Part shown: piece by piece, positions 52,201 to 59,613 of the stretch
Layout of the letters: every line of letters begins with the position of its first letter
How positions within the stretch are numbered: the stretch's first letter is position 1
The notes under the pieces: model-generated
Databases searched by the model: none
What the model was told of the DNA's origin: nothing
What the model saw: the letters and a program-made list of their open reading frames with translations, nothing else
Position numbers and translations under genes: made by a program
From: Microbacterium candidum
GTDB taxonomy: Bacteria > Actinomycetota > Actinomycetes > Actinomycetales > Microbacteriaceae
DNA length: 64,000 nt
Reading direction: 5' to 3'
Assembly (NCBI RefSeq): GCF_030315975.1
Contig: NZ_JASXSZ010000010.1
Coordinates: forward strand, 1-64,000

Positions 52201-52385
52201 CGGCGAGCTGGGACACCCTGCGCGCGATCACGACCGTCGTCGGGATCGTCCTCGTCGGCCGTGCCGTGCTGGCGGCCCTGCGCCGTGCGAAGCCGGTCGC
52301 TGCACCGGCCTCACCGGCGCGCACCACGATTCAGGACATGCGACCGACCGACCGCATATCCGGCGTGAGCAGCCGCATATCCTGA
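49296..52385 (+). CDS. Complete ECF-type vitamin transporter in one chain (EcfT-EcfA-EcfA'-EcfS fusion)
   Basis: 1029-aa single-chain energy-coupling-factor importer. Residues 1-170 are the T component: two to four helices, then the two coupling motifs FRLRG (132-136) and LELRG (162-166). ATPase 1 (~185-440) has Walker A GATGAGKST (252-260), signature LSAGE (358-362) and Walker B LLLVDEP (378-384). ATPase 2 (~475-670) has GPNGAGKSS (507-515), LSLGE (591-595) and VLMVDEP (611-617). Residues ~684-750 are a low-complexity linker made of two family 1 repeats. Residues ~756-1000 hold about six to seven helices of an S component (EAVFILLILAGRAYGARFGL; WGGIGPWTPFQMFACAWVGA; SYTPGGPLGQNLASFLVYSL). 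The S part resembles the predicted cobalamin-type CbrT group; specificity is unproven. It begins with ATGA overlap after the lipoprotein. Confidence 0.88.
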   Translation: MTFRPAPLRAAAILAAVFIGARVVYRFLFDGMDAGGPVLLPLPSFRLPEPFAHVVLLGPVTTGGLWDAVASAIPIAAIILAFGVLNSLVDVSRGFAALARHGPFRGVARMLAIAWATLPALADSVRSVRFAFRLRGERFGARALVPVLERTLERASAIAAALELRGLGATVRHAVDPDCEHPVVVRDAVFSYGPRGLTRHEPVSASAPRWLIRHEPAPPPPERDGRTGDAVPVGVAVAGFAPGTATLTVITGATGAGKSTVLRGLAGLLSHVDGGSLDGLVDIAGLDRAQLPPRETARFVGVALQNPREAFATECVRDEIGLALELRGVASVIVAARVREVAERIGIERLLDRPVRGLSAGEATLVAIAAAVVEHPILLLVDEPLADLDTEARAHVVQVLDALAHDAGVCVVVAEHRAHAFAPVADAWFAIAEGVFQPATGPASSVTGSAPDASRSDAPAPAASRALAPGPPPALTARAVSVRRGDATLVRSADLDLHPGEIVALVGPNGAGKSSLLAALTLPERGADVTPAGRVALVPDASDDLFTRDTVAAELRAADRRSTGASARFSAYLGRDEVSVAALRPRHPRDLSLGERRCLALALQSAGDPAVLMVDEPTRGLDAAARGLVARALRTAADTGTAVIVATHDAAFAAALGARILPMRDGVAPAELPPRLGSQGEAESPLVERARNERAETPQADLTTSPRFDSLRSLNDPRVEAEIPLVERGRNDRAETPQADSETPPRFDSLSRHRAGRILPVAALAAANLVALAAFCWPLLATALPDDAQAAAPFAAMALAPLAAIAVAASLDGTVRSAHTIALLGVLAAVGAAVRMASTGVGGVEAVFILLILAGRAYGARFGLLLGVATIAISSVLWGGIGPWTPFQMFACAWVGAGAGLLPRRVRGWAEVWMLCAYGVVASYLFGLLMNLWFWPFAVGAGTGISYTPGGPLGQNLASFLVYSLITSTASWDTLRAITTVVGIVLVGRAVLAALRRAKPVAAPASPARTTIQDMRPTDRISGVSSRIS
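51349..51545. repeat. Family 1 palindromic repeat, tandem pair inside the ECF fusion gene
   Basis: Inverted arms at 51349-51387 and 51468-51505 alternate with forward arms at 51412-51444 and (truncated) 51531-51545, again with a ~118-base period. All are in frame and make the linker LVERARNERAETPQADLTTS / PRFDSLRSLNDPRVE between the second ATPase and the S component. Confidence 0.9.
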
Positions 52386-52399
52386 ACCGCGGTCTCCGC

Positions 52400-53110
52400 T
52401 CAGGCGACGCGCTCGCGCGCGGCGGCGACGAACAGCCCCCGCTGCGAGCGCGGGAACCGCTCGATCATGGCGGTGAGCTCGGCCGCGTCGACGTCGGCGC
52501 CGAAGGGCTCGGTGCCGGGCTCCAGCCGCATCCCATCCGCGAGGCGTCCCGCGACGACGGCGTCGAATCCGAAGGCGTCGACGAGGGTCGCGACGCGCGC
52601 GACATCCCGCGCGTCGTCGCCCGCGATCGCGATCGCCTTGCGGCCCTCGGCGTCTGCGGGGCGGGCTTCGTCCTCGATGTCGTGGTAGCCCATGTGGTTG
52701 AACGCCTTGACGATCCGCGACTCGGGCATGAACGCCTGCACCGTCTCGCTCGTCGAGGTGGTGGGGTCGTCGAGGTCCGCGCGCAGGCCGTCGACCTCCC
52801 ACCAGTAGTTCATGGCGTCGACGACGAGCTTCCCGCGGAGCGCGTCCACCGGGATGCTGCGGTACTTGCCGAGCGGGAGGGCCAGGATGACGATGTCCGC
52901 ACGCGTCGCGACATCGTCCGCCGTCGCCGAGTGGGCCCCAGGGGCGAGCACGTCGACGGTCAGCGCGATGCGCGACGGGTCGCCGGACCCGGCGACGAGC
53001 ACCTCGTATCCGGCCGCGACGGCGAGGCGCGCGAGGACCGTGCCGACCTTCCCTGCCCCCAGGATGCCGATCACCGGACGCTGCTCTTCCACGATTCCGA
53101 GCGTACGCAT
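52400..53110 (-). CDS. NADPH-dependent F420 reductase-like protein
   Basis: 236-aa Rossmann protein of the F420:NADP oxidoreductase (Fno) type that moves hydride between NADPH and coenzyme F420 in relatives. The nucleotide motif is VIGILGAGKVGTVLARLAVA, followed by RADIVILALPLGKYRSIPVD, GKLVVDAMNYWWEVDG and RIVKAFNHMGYHDIEDEARP. The ATG at 53110 lies two bases after the stop of the LLM oxidoreductase gene and has GGGAAGG upstream, so the two are co-transcribed. This pairing supports an F420 role; a plain NADP-dependent function remains possible. Confidence 0.85.
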   Translation of the reverse strand: MRTLGIVEEQRPVIGILGAGKVGTVLARLAVAAGYEVLVAGSGDPSRIALTVDVLAPGAHSATADDVATRADIVILALPLGKYRSIPVDALRGKLVVDAMNYWWEVDGLRADLDDPTTSTSETVQAFMPESRIVKAFNHMGYHDIEDEARPADAEGRKAIAIAGDDARDVARVATLVDAFGFDAVVAGRLADGMRLEPGTEPFGADVDAAELTAMIERFPRSQRGLFVAAARERVA

Positions 53111-53112
53111 GT

Positions 53113-54144
53113 TCACCTTCCCAGGATGTCCCGCACCATCGGCACGACCTTCGCGCCGAACAGCTCCACCGCGTGCAGGCGCGCGGCGGCGGGCACCGCG
53201 CCCTGCGTGTAGATGAGGTCGAAGCGCTCGACGTCGAGCGAGCCGATCGCGCCGGCGATGCGGCGCGCGACCGTCTCGGGCGAGCCCACGTACAGGGACC
53301 CGGCGCGCACCTCGTGGTCGAACTGACCGCGGCTGATCGGCGGCCAGCCGCGCTGCGCGCCGATGCGGTCGTGCATCACCTTGTAGGCGGGCCACACGGT
53401 CTCGCGCGCCTCGTCATCGGTGTCCGCGATGAAACCCGGCGAGTGCATCCCGACGGGGTGCGCAGTCGTCCCGAACTGATCCGCGGCGCGCTTGTAGAGG
53501 TCGATGTACGGGGCGAACCGTCCCGCCTGACCGCCGATGATGGCCAGCATGAGCGGGAACCCGTACTTCGCGGTGCGCACGACCGACTGCGGCGAGCCGC
53601 CGACGCCGACCCACGTGTCGAGCTGACCGGACTCGGTCTTCGGGAAGACATCGGCGTCCTGCAGGTCGGCGCGATGGCGTCCGCTCCAGGTCACCGGCGA
53701 CTCATCGCGCAGCTGCGCGAACAGCTCGATCTTCTCCTCGAAGAGCTCGTCGTAGTCGTTGAGGCTGTACCCGAAGAGCGGGAACGACTCGGTGAACGAG
53801 CCGCGGCCGAGGATCACCTGCGCGCGTCCGTTCGAGAGCGCGTCGACCGTCGCGAAACGCTGGAAGACCCGCACAGGATCGTCGGAGCTCAGCACCGTCA
53901 CGCCCGACGCGAGTTTGATGCGGGATGTGCGTGTCGCGATGCCGGCGAGCATCGTCTCCGGCGACGAGATCGCGTACTCCGGACGGTGGTGCTCCCCGAC
54001 CGCGAAGACGTCGATGCCGAGTTCGTCCGCGAGAACAGCCTCGTCCAGCACCTGCCGGATGGCGGCGGCGTGCGAGACTGGCAACCCGTCGGCATCCGTC
54101 GGCACATCGCCGAACGTGTCGAGTCCGAACTCCAGCGCGGTCAT
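53113..54144 (-). CDS. LLM class flavin/F420-dependent oxidoreductase
   Basis: 343-aa luciferase-like monooxygenase-fold enzyme. It shows EFGLDTFGDVPTDADGLPVS, FAVGEHHRPEYAISSPETML, GIATRTSRIKLASGVTVLSS-DDPVRVFQRF, LSNGRAQVILGRGSFTESFP, WVGVGGSPQSVVRTAKYGFP-LMLAIIGG and GSPETVARRIAGAIG. AAGGAGA precedes the ATG. It is divergent from a MarR gene 39 bases away and is followed by the F420 reductase-like gene. The substrate is unknown. Confidence 0.92.
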   Translation of the reverse strand: MTALEFGLDTFGDVPTDADGLPVSHAAAIRQVLDEAVLADELGIDVFAVGEHHRPEYAISSPETMLAGIATRTSRIKLASGVTVLSSDDPVRVFQRFATVDALSNGRAQVILGRGSFTESFPLFGYSLNDYDELFEEKIELFAQLRDESPVTWSGRHRADLQDADVFPKTESGQLDTWVGVGGSPQSVVRTAKYGFPLMLAIIGGQAGRFAPYIDLYKRAADQFGTTAHPVGMHSPGFIADTDDEARETVWPAYKVMHDRIGAQRGWPPISRGQFDHEVRAGSLYVGSPETVARRIAGAIGSLDVERFDLIYTQGAVPAAARLHAVELFGAKVVPMVRDILGR

Positions 54145-54177
54145 GGTTCTCCTTTGTGCGAGCTGTGCCAGAATGTC

Positions 54178-54191
54178 ATTGATATGTCAAT
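54178..54191. promoter_or_regulatory. MarR operator candidate
   Basis: ATTGATATGTCAAT has perfect 5-base arms and contains the MarR ATG (54184). It lies in the 39-base divergent gap between the LLM and MarR genes. Confidence 0.5.
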
Positions 54192-54717
54192 CAGCCACTC
54201 CAACGGTGCAGGGCAAGATTCCATTCCCGCCCCTCGCGCCCGCAAATCGCCCACCGCGGCAGAGCTTGCCACGTGGCGCGACTTCATCGAGACGACCGAG
54301 GCGCTGCGCGCGGCGGTCGCCTCGCGCATGCAGACGACCTCCGGCCTGTCGATGGGCGACTACGGGGTGCTGCTGGCGCTCAGCGAAGCGCCTGCCACGT
54401 GCCTGCGTTCCTCGGCGCTCGCGGCGCGCATCGGCTGGGAGCGCAGCCGCCTCTCCCACCATCTCTCGCGGATGCAGCAGCGCGGACTCATCGTGCGCCG
54501 GGGCACGGCGGAGGACAGCCGCGGCATCGAGGTGGAGCTGACGCGGGACGGAGCGGATGCCTTCCGCCGCGCCTCCGCGCCGCATCTGCGCCTCATCCGC
54601 GAGCTCTTCATCGACGCGTACGACCCGGCTCAGCTCGCCCAGGTGGCCGAGCTCACCGCAGCGCTGCGCCTGCACCTCGACGCCCTCGGCTGCGCGCCAG
54701 CGGAGATCGCCGACTGA
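54184..54717 (+). CDS. MarR family transcriptional regulator
   Basis: 177-aa winged-helix regulator with a polar N-terminal ~25 residues, the dimer helix LATWRDFIETTEALRAAVAS, the core SMGDYGVLLALSEAPATCLR and SSALAARIGWERSRLSHHLS-RMQQRGLI, the wing VRRGTAEDSRGIEVELTRDG, and a C-terminal dimer helix. GWERSRLSHHLSRM is the recognition helix typical of this actinobacterial MarR branch. It is divergent from the LLM/F420 reductase pair, its likely target. Its 3' end faces metH across a family 1 repeat. Confidence 0.9.
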   Translation: MSISHSNGAGQDSIPAPRARKSPTAAELATWRDFIETTEALRAAVASRMQTTSGLSMGDYGVLLALSEAPATCLRSSALAARIGWERSRLSHHLSRMQQRGLIVRRGTAEDSRGIEVELTRDGADAFRRASAPHLRLIRELFIDAYDPAQLAQVAELTAALRLHLDALGCAPAEIAD

Positions 54718-54722
54718 GCCTC

Positions 54723-54803
54723 TGCGTTTCGACTCGCTTCGCTCGCTCAATGACCCGCGGGTATCAAACCTGCGCCGGTCGTTGAGAGAGCGAGACGAAA
54801 CGC
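54723..54803. repeat. Family 1 palindrome between marR and metH
   Basis: A forward arm (54723-54755) and an inverted arm (54777-54803) form a strong hairpin between two convergent genes, where it could end both transcripts. Confidence 0.85.
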
Positions 54804-54820
54804 AGCGGGCCGCCGCCGAC

Positions 54821-57800
54821 TCACACGGAGAAGTACTTCGCCTCCGGGTGGTGGAAGACGAACGCGTCCGTGGACTGCTCGGGGTGCAGCTGCAGCTCCT
54901 CGCTGAGCTCCACACCCATCCGCTCGGGACGCAGGAGCTCGACGACCTTGCGGCGGTCCTCCATCTCCGGACACGCGGGGTAGCCCAGTGAGAAGCGCGC
55001 GCCGCGGTACTCCAGCTTGAACAGACCCGCCTTCTCGACCGGCTCCTCCGCGGCGAAGCCGAGCTCGGAGCGGATGCGAGCATGCCAGAACTCCGCGAGC
55101 GCCTCGGTGAGCTGCATCACGAGTCCGTTGAGCTCGTAGTAGTCGCGGTACCGGTCCTCGGCGAAGAGCTTCGCCGTGACCTGGTCGATCGCCGCCCCCG
55201 CGGTGACGAGCTGCACCGGCAGCACGTCCACCGCGCCGGATTCGCGCGAGCGCACGAAGTCGGCGAGGCACAGGTGACGGTCACGGCGCTGACGCGGGAA
55301 CGAGAAGCGGAGGCGGTCGGTGCCGATCGGGCCGCCCGAGCCCCCGTCGGGGGCCAGCAGACCCGGCGTGCCGAGCACCCCGGTCGGATCGTCCGCGTGG
55401 TGCAGCACCACGACGTCGTCCCCCTCGGACACCACGGGGAAGTAGCCGTAGGCGACGGAGGCATCCAGCATCCCCTCCGACAGGATGCGGTCGAGCCAGT
55501 ACCGCAGGCGCGGCCGGCCCTCCCGCTCGACGAGCTGCTCGTACGTGAGGCCGTCCTCGCCGCGGCCGGGCTTGAGGCCCCACTGCCCCATGAAGGTCGC
55601 GCGCTCGTCGAGGAACGCCGCGAAGTCCGCGAGCGCGAGGCCGCGGACGATGCGCGTTCCCCAGAAGGGCGGCGCGGGCACGATGTTGTCGGCGGCGACA
55701 TCGGAGCGGGCCGGCATCTCCTCGGGCTCGGTCAACGTGAGCAGAGTCCCGGAGCGATGGATGCGCTTCTTCAGCGGCGGCAGGCCGACCTCTGCAGGGT
55801 CCGACCCGCGCGCGATGCGCACGAGCGGCTCCATGAGCGCGAGGCCCTCGAAGGCGTCCTTCGCGTAGCGGACCTCTCCGTCGAACAGCGAGGCGAGGTC
55901 GTCCTCGACGTACGCGCGCGTCAGGGCGGCGCCGCCGAGGATCACGGGCCAACGACGGCCGAGCCCGCGCGCCCGCAGCTCCTGCAGGTTCTCCTTCATG
56001 ACGACGGTCGACTTCACGAGGAGGCCCGACATCCCGATCACGTCGGCGTCGTGCTCCTCCGCGGCCGCGATGATGTCGGCGATCGGCTGCTTGATGCCGA
56101 GGTTGATGACCTCGTAGCCGTTGTTCGTGAGGATGATGTCGACGAGGTTCTTGCCGATGTCGTGGACATCGCCGCGCACGGTCGCGAGGACGATGCGGCC
56201 CTTGCCCGACGCATCCGACTTCTCCATGTGCGGCTCGAGCAGCGCGACGGCGGTCTTCATGACCTCTGCGGACTGCAGCACGAACGGCAGCTGCATCTCG
56301 CCGGCGCCGAAGCGCTCGCCGACGACCTTCATGCCCTCCAGCAGATGGTCGTTGATGATCGCGAGAGGCTTCATCCCGTCCGCACGGGCGAGGTCGAGGT
56401 CGGCCTCGAGCCCCTTGCCCTCGCCGTCGATGATGCGCCGCTGCAGGCGCTCGCCGACCGGGAGCGCCGCGAGCTCCGCCGCACGCTGGTCGCGCAGGGC
56501 CGCGGTGTCGACGCCCGCGAACAGGTCGAGCATCGTCGAGAGCGGGTCGTAGGTGACGTTGCCCTCGGCGTCGTACTCGCGGCGGTCCCACACGAGGTCG
56601 AGCGCGACCTGCCGCTGCTCGTCGGGGAGGGAGGCGAGCGGCACGATCTTCGCCGCATCGATGATCCCGGACGACAGCCCCGCATCGGCGGCCTCATGGA
56701 GGAACACCGAGTTCAGCACGATGCGCGCGGCCGGGTTGAGCCCGAACGACACGTTCGAGACGCCGAGGGTGGTGTGGATGCCGGGGTACTTGCGCGTGAT
56801 CTCGCGGATCGCCTCGATCGTCTCGATGGCGTCGCGGCGCGTCTCCTCCTGGCCGGTGGCGATCGGGAACGTCAGGCAGTCGACGATGATGTCCTCGACC
56901 CGCATCCCCCATTCGCCGGTGAGCGAGTCGACGAGCCGGGATGCGATCGCGACCTTGCCCTCGGTCGTGCGCGCCTGGCCGTGCTCGTCGATCGTGAGCG
57001 CGACCACGGCGGTGCCGTGCTCCTTGACGAGCGGCATGATGCGGCCGAAGCGGCTGTCGGGGCCGTCGCCGTCCTCGTAGTTGACCGAGTTGACGACAGG
57101 GCGCCCGCCGATGAGCTCGAGGCCCGCCTGCACGACCGGCGGCTCGGTCGAGTCGATCACGAGCGGGAGCGTGGATGCCGACGCGAACCGCGAGACGACC
57201 TCCCTGATGTCGGCGACCCCGTCGCGTCCGACGTAGTCGACGCACACGTCGAGCAGGTGCGCGCCGACGCGGATCTGCTCGCGCGCGATCTCGACGCAGT
57301 CGTCCCAGCGCTCCTCGAGCATCGCCTGGCGGAACGCCTTCGACCCGTTCGCGTTGGTGCGCTCGCCGATCGCGAGGTACGACGCATCCTGATCGAACGA
57401 CACGTGCTGGTAGAGGGATGCGACGCCCGCGTCGATCTCGACCGATCGGTCGTTGAGCGAGGGAGGAACGACCGAGTCGAAACGCAAGGAACCGTCCGCA
57501 GGCTCATCGCGTTTCGTCTCGCTTCGCTCGCTCAACGACCCGTCAGGATTGATCCGCTCGACCACAGCTGCCAAGTGTTCGGGCGTCGTGCCGCAGCATC
57601 CGCCGATGAGCCCCAGTCCGAACTCGCGCACGAACTGCTCGTGCGCGGTGGCGAGCTCGGCGGGAGTGAGCGGGTACGACGCCCCGTCCGCGCCGAGCAC
57701 GGGAAGACCCGCGTTCGGCATGCACGCGATCGGCACCGTCGAGTGCTTCGACAGGTGGCGGAGGTGTTCGCTCATCTCGGTGGGACCGGTGGCGCAGTTG

Positions 57801-58519
57801 AGCCCGATGGCGTCGACGCCGAGCGGCTCGAGCGCCGTGAGAGCGGCGCCGATCTCCGAGCCCATGAGCATGGTGCCGGTGGTCTCGACCGTGACCTCGA
57901 CGAAGATCGGCAGACGGATGCCGCGGGCGACGATCGCCTGCCGGCATCCGTTGACGGCCGCTTTCGTCTGGAGGAGGTCCTGCGAGGTCTCGACGAGGAA
58001 GGCGTCCGCTCCCCCGTCGATGAGCCCCTCGGCCTGCAGCGCGAAGGTCTGCTTGAGGTGGTCGTACGTCGTGTGCCCGAGCGACGGGAGCTTCGTGCCG
58101 GGCCCCATGGACCCGAGGACCCACCGCATCCGGCCGTCCGCATCCTCCGCCGCCTCCGCGCGCTCGCGTGCGATGCGGGCGCCCTTCTCGGCGAGCTCCT
58201 CGATGCGATCGTCGATGCCGTAATCGGACAGGTTCGACCAGTTGGCGCCGAACGTGTTGGTCTCGACCGCATCCACGCCGACCGCGTAGTAGGCGTCGTG
58301 GATGCCGGCGATGACATCGGGGCGCGTCACGTTGAGGATCTCGTTGCAGCCCTCGAGGCCCTCGAAGTCGCCGTCGACCGAGAGGTCGTGGCGCTGCAGC
58401 ATCGTGCCCATCGCTCCGTCGGCGATGACGACGCGGCTGTGGACGGCATCCAGCAGCGCCTGCGAACGTGCCGGACGCGGGACGCCGTCGATATCGAGGG
58501 CGAAACGGGGGCCTGCCAT
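54821..58519 (-). CDS. metH: Cobalamin-dependent methionine synthase
   Basis: 1232-aa enzyme methylating homocysteine from methyltetrahydrofolate via cobalamin. The homocysteine domain (1-325) holds DGAMGTMLQRHDL and the zinc ligands Cys242, Cys308, Cys309. Residues ~327-357 are a family 1 repeat linker. The pterin domain begins at ASYLAIGERTNANGSKAF and holds LVIDSTEPPVVQAGLELIGG. The cobalamin domain has the His ligand motif GDVHDIGKNL (~785) and VIGMSGLLVKSTVVMKENLQ. The C-terminal activation domain has LAEFWHARIRSELGFA and RGARFSLGYPACPEMEDR, which binds SAM. All four modules are present. The ATG lies two bases after the LLM stop. I saw no cobalamin riboswitch. Confidence 0.96.
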   Translation of the reverse strand: MAGPRFALDIDGVPRPARSQALLDAVHSRVVIADGAMGTMLQRHDLSVDGDFEGLEGCNEILNVTRPDVIAGIHDAYYAVGVDAVETNTFGANWSNLSDYGIDDRIEELAEKGARIARERAEAAEDADGRMRWVLGSMGPGTKLPSLGHTTYDHLKQTFALQAEGLIDGGADAFLVETSQDLLQTKAAVNGCRQAIVARGIRLPIFVEVTVETTGTMLMGSEIGAALTALEPLGVDAIGLNCATGPTEMSEHLRHLSKHSTVPIACMPNAGLPVLGADGASYPLTPAELATAHEQFVREFGLGLIGGCCGTTPEHLAAVVERINPDGSLSERSETKRDEPADGSLRFDSVVPPSLNDRSVEIDAGVASLYQHVSFDQDASYLAIGERTNANGSKAFRQAMLEERWDDCVEIAREQIRVGAHLLDVCVDYVGRDGVADIREVVSRFASASTLPLVIDSTEPPVVQAGLELIGGRPVVNSVNYEDGDGPDSRFGRIMPLVKEHGTAVVALTIDEHGQARTTEGKVAIASRLVDSLTGEWGMRVEDIIVDCLTFPIATGQEETRRDAIETIEAIREITRKYPGIHTTLGVSNVSFGLNPAARIVLNSVFLHEAADAGLSSGIIDAAKIVPLASLPDEQRQVALDLVWDRREYDAEGNVTYDPLSTMLDLFAGVDTAALRDQRAAELAALPVGERLQRRIIDGEGKGLEADLDLARADGMKPLAIINDHLLEGMKVVGERFGAGEMQLPFVLQSAEVMKTAVALLEPHMEKSDASGKGRIVLATVRGDVHDIGKNLVDIILTNNGYEVINLGIKQPIADIIAAAEEHDADVIGMSGLLVKSTVVMKENLQELRARGLGRRWPVILGGAALTRAYVEDDLASLFDGEVRYAKDAFEGLALMEPLVRIARGSDPAEVGLPPLKKRIHRSGTLLTLTEPEEMPARSDVAADNIVPAPPFWGTRIVRGLALADFAAFLDERATFMGQWGLKPGRGEDGLTYEQLVEREGRPRLRYWLDRILSEGMLDASVAYGYFPVVSEGDDVVVLHHADDPTGVLGTPGLLAPDGGSGGPIGTDRLRFSFPRQRRDRHLCLADFVRSRESGAVDVLPVQLVTAGAAIDQVTAKLFAEDRYRDYYELNGLVMQLTEALAEFWHARIRSELGFAAEEPVEKAGLFKLEYRGARFSLGYPACPEMEDRRKVVELLRPERMGVELSEELQLHPEQSTDAFVFHHPEAKYFSV
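57448..57540. repeat. Family 1 palindromic repeat inside metH
   Basis: An inverted arm (57448-57485) and a forward arm (57509-57540) are in frame in metH, encoding SLSERSETKRDEPADGSLRF and a short tail between the homocysteine and pterin domains. Confidence 0.88.
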
Positions 58520-58521
58520 GA

Positions 58522-59304
58522 TCAGCCGTTCTTCGCGTCGCGCCAGCGCAGCCAGCTGCGGACGAGATCGTCGTCGTAGTCGGGGCCGTCGACCCCCAGG
58601 GTGAACAGGCGCGTGCCGGCCGCGTACAGCGCGTCGGCGTGCGCCACGTCGCGGTTGCGCAGCTCGTTCGAGATCACGATGCCCGAGGTGTCGCGCCCCT
58701 CGGTCTCGCCCCAGCGCTCGATCACCGAGATCTTGTGGGCGAGCTCTTCGGCACGCACGAAGCTGTGCCAGATGTCGGCGTGGCGGGCGACGAGACGAAG
58801 GGTCTTCTGCTCGCCCTTGCCGCCGATGAGGATCGGGATGCGGCGCACCGGCGTCGGATTCAGCTTCGCCCACCGCTCCTCGACGCGGGCGAGCCCGCGG
58901 CTGAGGTCGGTCAGACGGGTGCCCGGCGTGCCGAACTCGTAGCCGTACTCGTCGTAGTCGCGCTCGAACCAGCCTCCGCCCGTGCCGAAGATGAACCGCC
59001 CGCCGGAGATGTGGTCGAGCGTGCGGGCCATGTCGGCCTGCAGGTCGGCGTTGCGGTAGCTGTTGCAGTTTACGAGGGATCCGAACTCGACGCGCTCGGT
59101 CTGCTCGGCCCAGGCGCCGAGCATCGTCCAGGCTTCGAAGTGCAGGCCGTCGGGGTCGCCGTAGAGCGGGAAGAAATGGTCCCAGTTGAAGAGGATGTCG
59201 ACGCCCAGATCCTCGTATCGGCGGACGGCGTCGCGGATGTTCGCGTACATCGCATGCTGCGGCTGGAGCTGCACGCCGAGACGCACCGGGGTGTCGAGGA
59301 GCAT
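58522..59304 (-). CDS. LLM class F420-dependent oxidoreductase
   Basis: 260-aa TIM-barrel enzyme of the F420 type. It shows RRYEDLGVDILFNWDHFFPL, HFEAWTMLGAWAEQTERVEF-GSLVNCNSYRN, ARTLDHISGGRFIFGTGGGW-FERDYDEYGYEFGTPG, RRIPILIGGKGEQKTLRLVA and a C-terminal LFTLGVDGPDYDDDLVRSWL. The ATG is preceded by TAGGCT at six bases (leaderless). metH follows after two bases, so the two share a transcript; why an F420-type enzyme is tied to metH is unclear. Confidence 0.9.
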   Translation of the reverse strand: MLLDTPVRLGVQLQPQHAMYANIRDAVRRYEDLGVDILFNWDHFFPLYGDPDGLHFEAWTMLGAWAEQTERVEFGSLVNCNSYRNADLQADMARTLDHISGGRFIFGTGGGWFERDYDEYGYEFGTPGTRLTDLSRGLARVEERWAKLNPTPVRRIPILIGGKGEQKTLRLVARHADIWHSFVRAEELAHKISVIERWGETEGRDTSGIVISNELRNRDVAHADALYAAGTRLFTLGVDGPDYDDDLVRSWLRWRDAKNG

Positions 59305-59346
59305 GCGACCAGCCTACGGGCGCAGCATCCCGCGCCGGCGCGTGTG

Positions 59347-59504
59347 ACCGTCGGTCCCCGACCGCCGTCGCTCCCCGAGCACCGTCGGCCCCAGCACCGT
59401 CGGTCCCCGGAGCACCGTCGGTCCCCGGAGCACCGTCGGTCCCCGGAGCACCGTCGGTCCCAGCACCGTCGGTCCCCGGAGCACCGTCGGTCCCAGCGAC
59501 CGTC
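59347..59504. repeat. Tandem array of 15-18-bp units
   Basis: Around nine head-to-tail copies of ACCGTCGGTCCCCGGAGC, some shortened to 15 bases (ACCGTCGGTCCCAGC), fill most of the 309-base gap between the LLM gene and the permease-prefix gene. The units share GGTCCCCG with the family 2 palindrome that follows at once. No gene is seen in this gap. Confidence 0.9.
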
Positions 59505-59571
59505 GGTCCCCGAGCTTGTCGAGGGGTCGTAGCTGCTGCACGGCTACGACCCCTCGACAGGCTCGGGGACC
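59505..59571. repeat. Family 2 palindrome with 29-bp stem
   Basis: 59505-59533 pairs with 59543-59571 at 28 of 29 positions across a 9-base loop. It is the longest hairpin in the window and directly continues the tandem array on its left. Confidence 0.92.
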
Positions 59572-59613
59572 GGTTCGCGTTTCGGGGACCGGTTCGCGTT
59601 CCGACCCCGGTCC

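Noticed and set aside
55082..58579. An 1165-codon plus-strand frame opposite metH
   Set aside because: Antisense shadow of metH, which has all four expected domains.
59305..59346. Cobalamin riboswitch upstream of the LLM-metH transcript
   Set aside because: The LLM start is leaderless and no B12-box sequence was seen; the region is repeat DNA.
59347..59504. CRISPR array
   Set aside because: Units are only 15-18 bases with no unique spacers, and no cas genes are present; it is a simple tandem repeat.
59314..59541. Frame encoding (GPTVLR)n on the minus strand
   Set aside because: It is only the translation of the tandem array, with no start signal or family.
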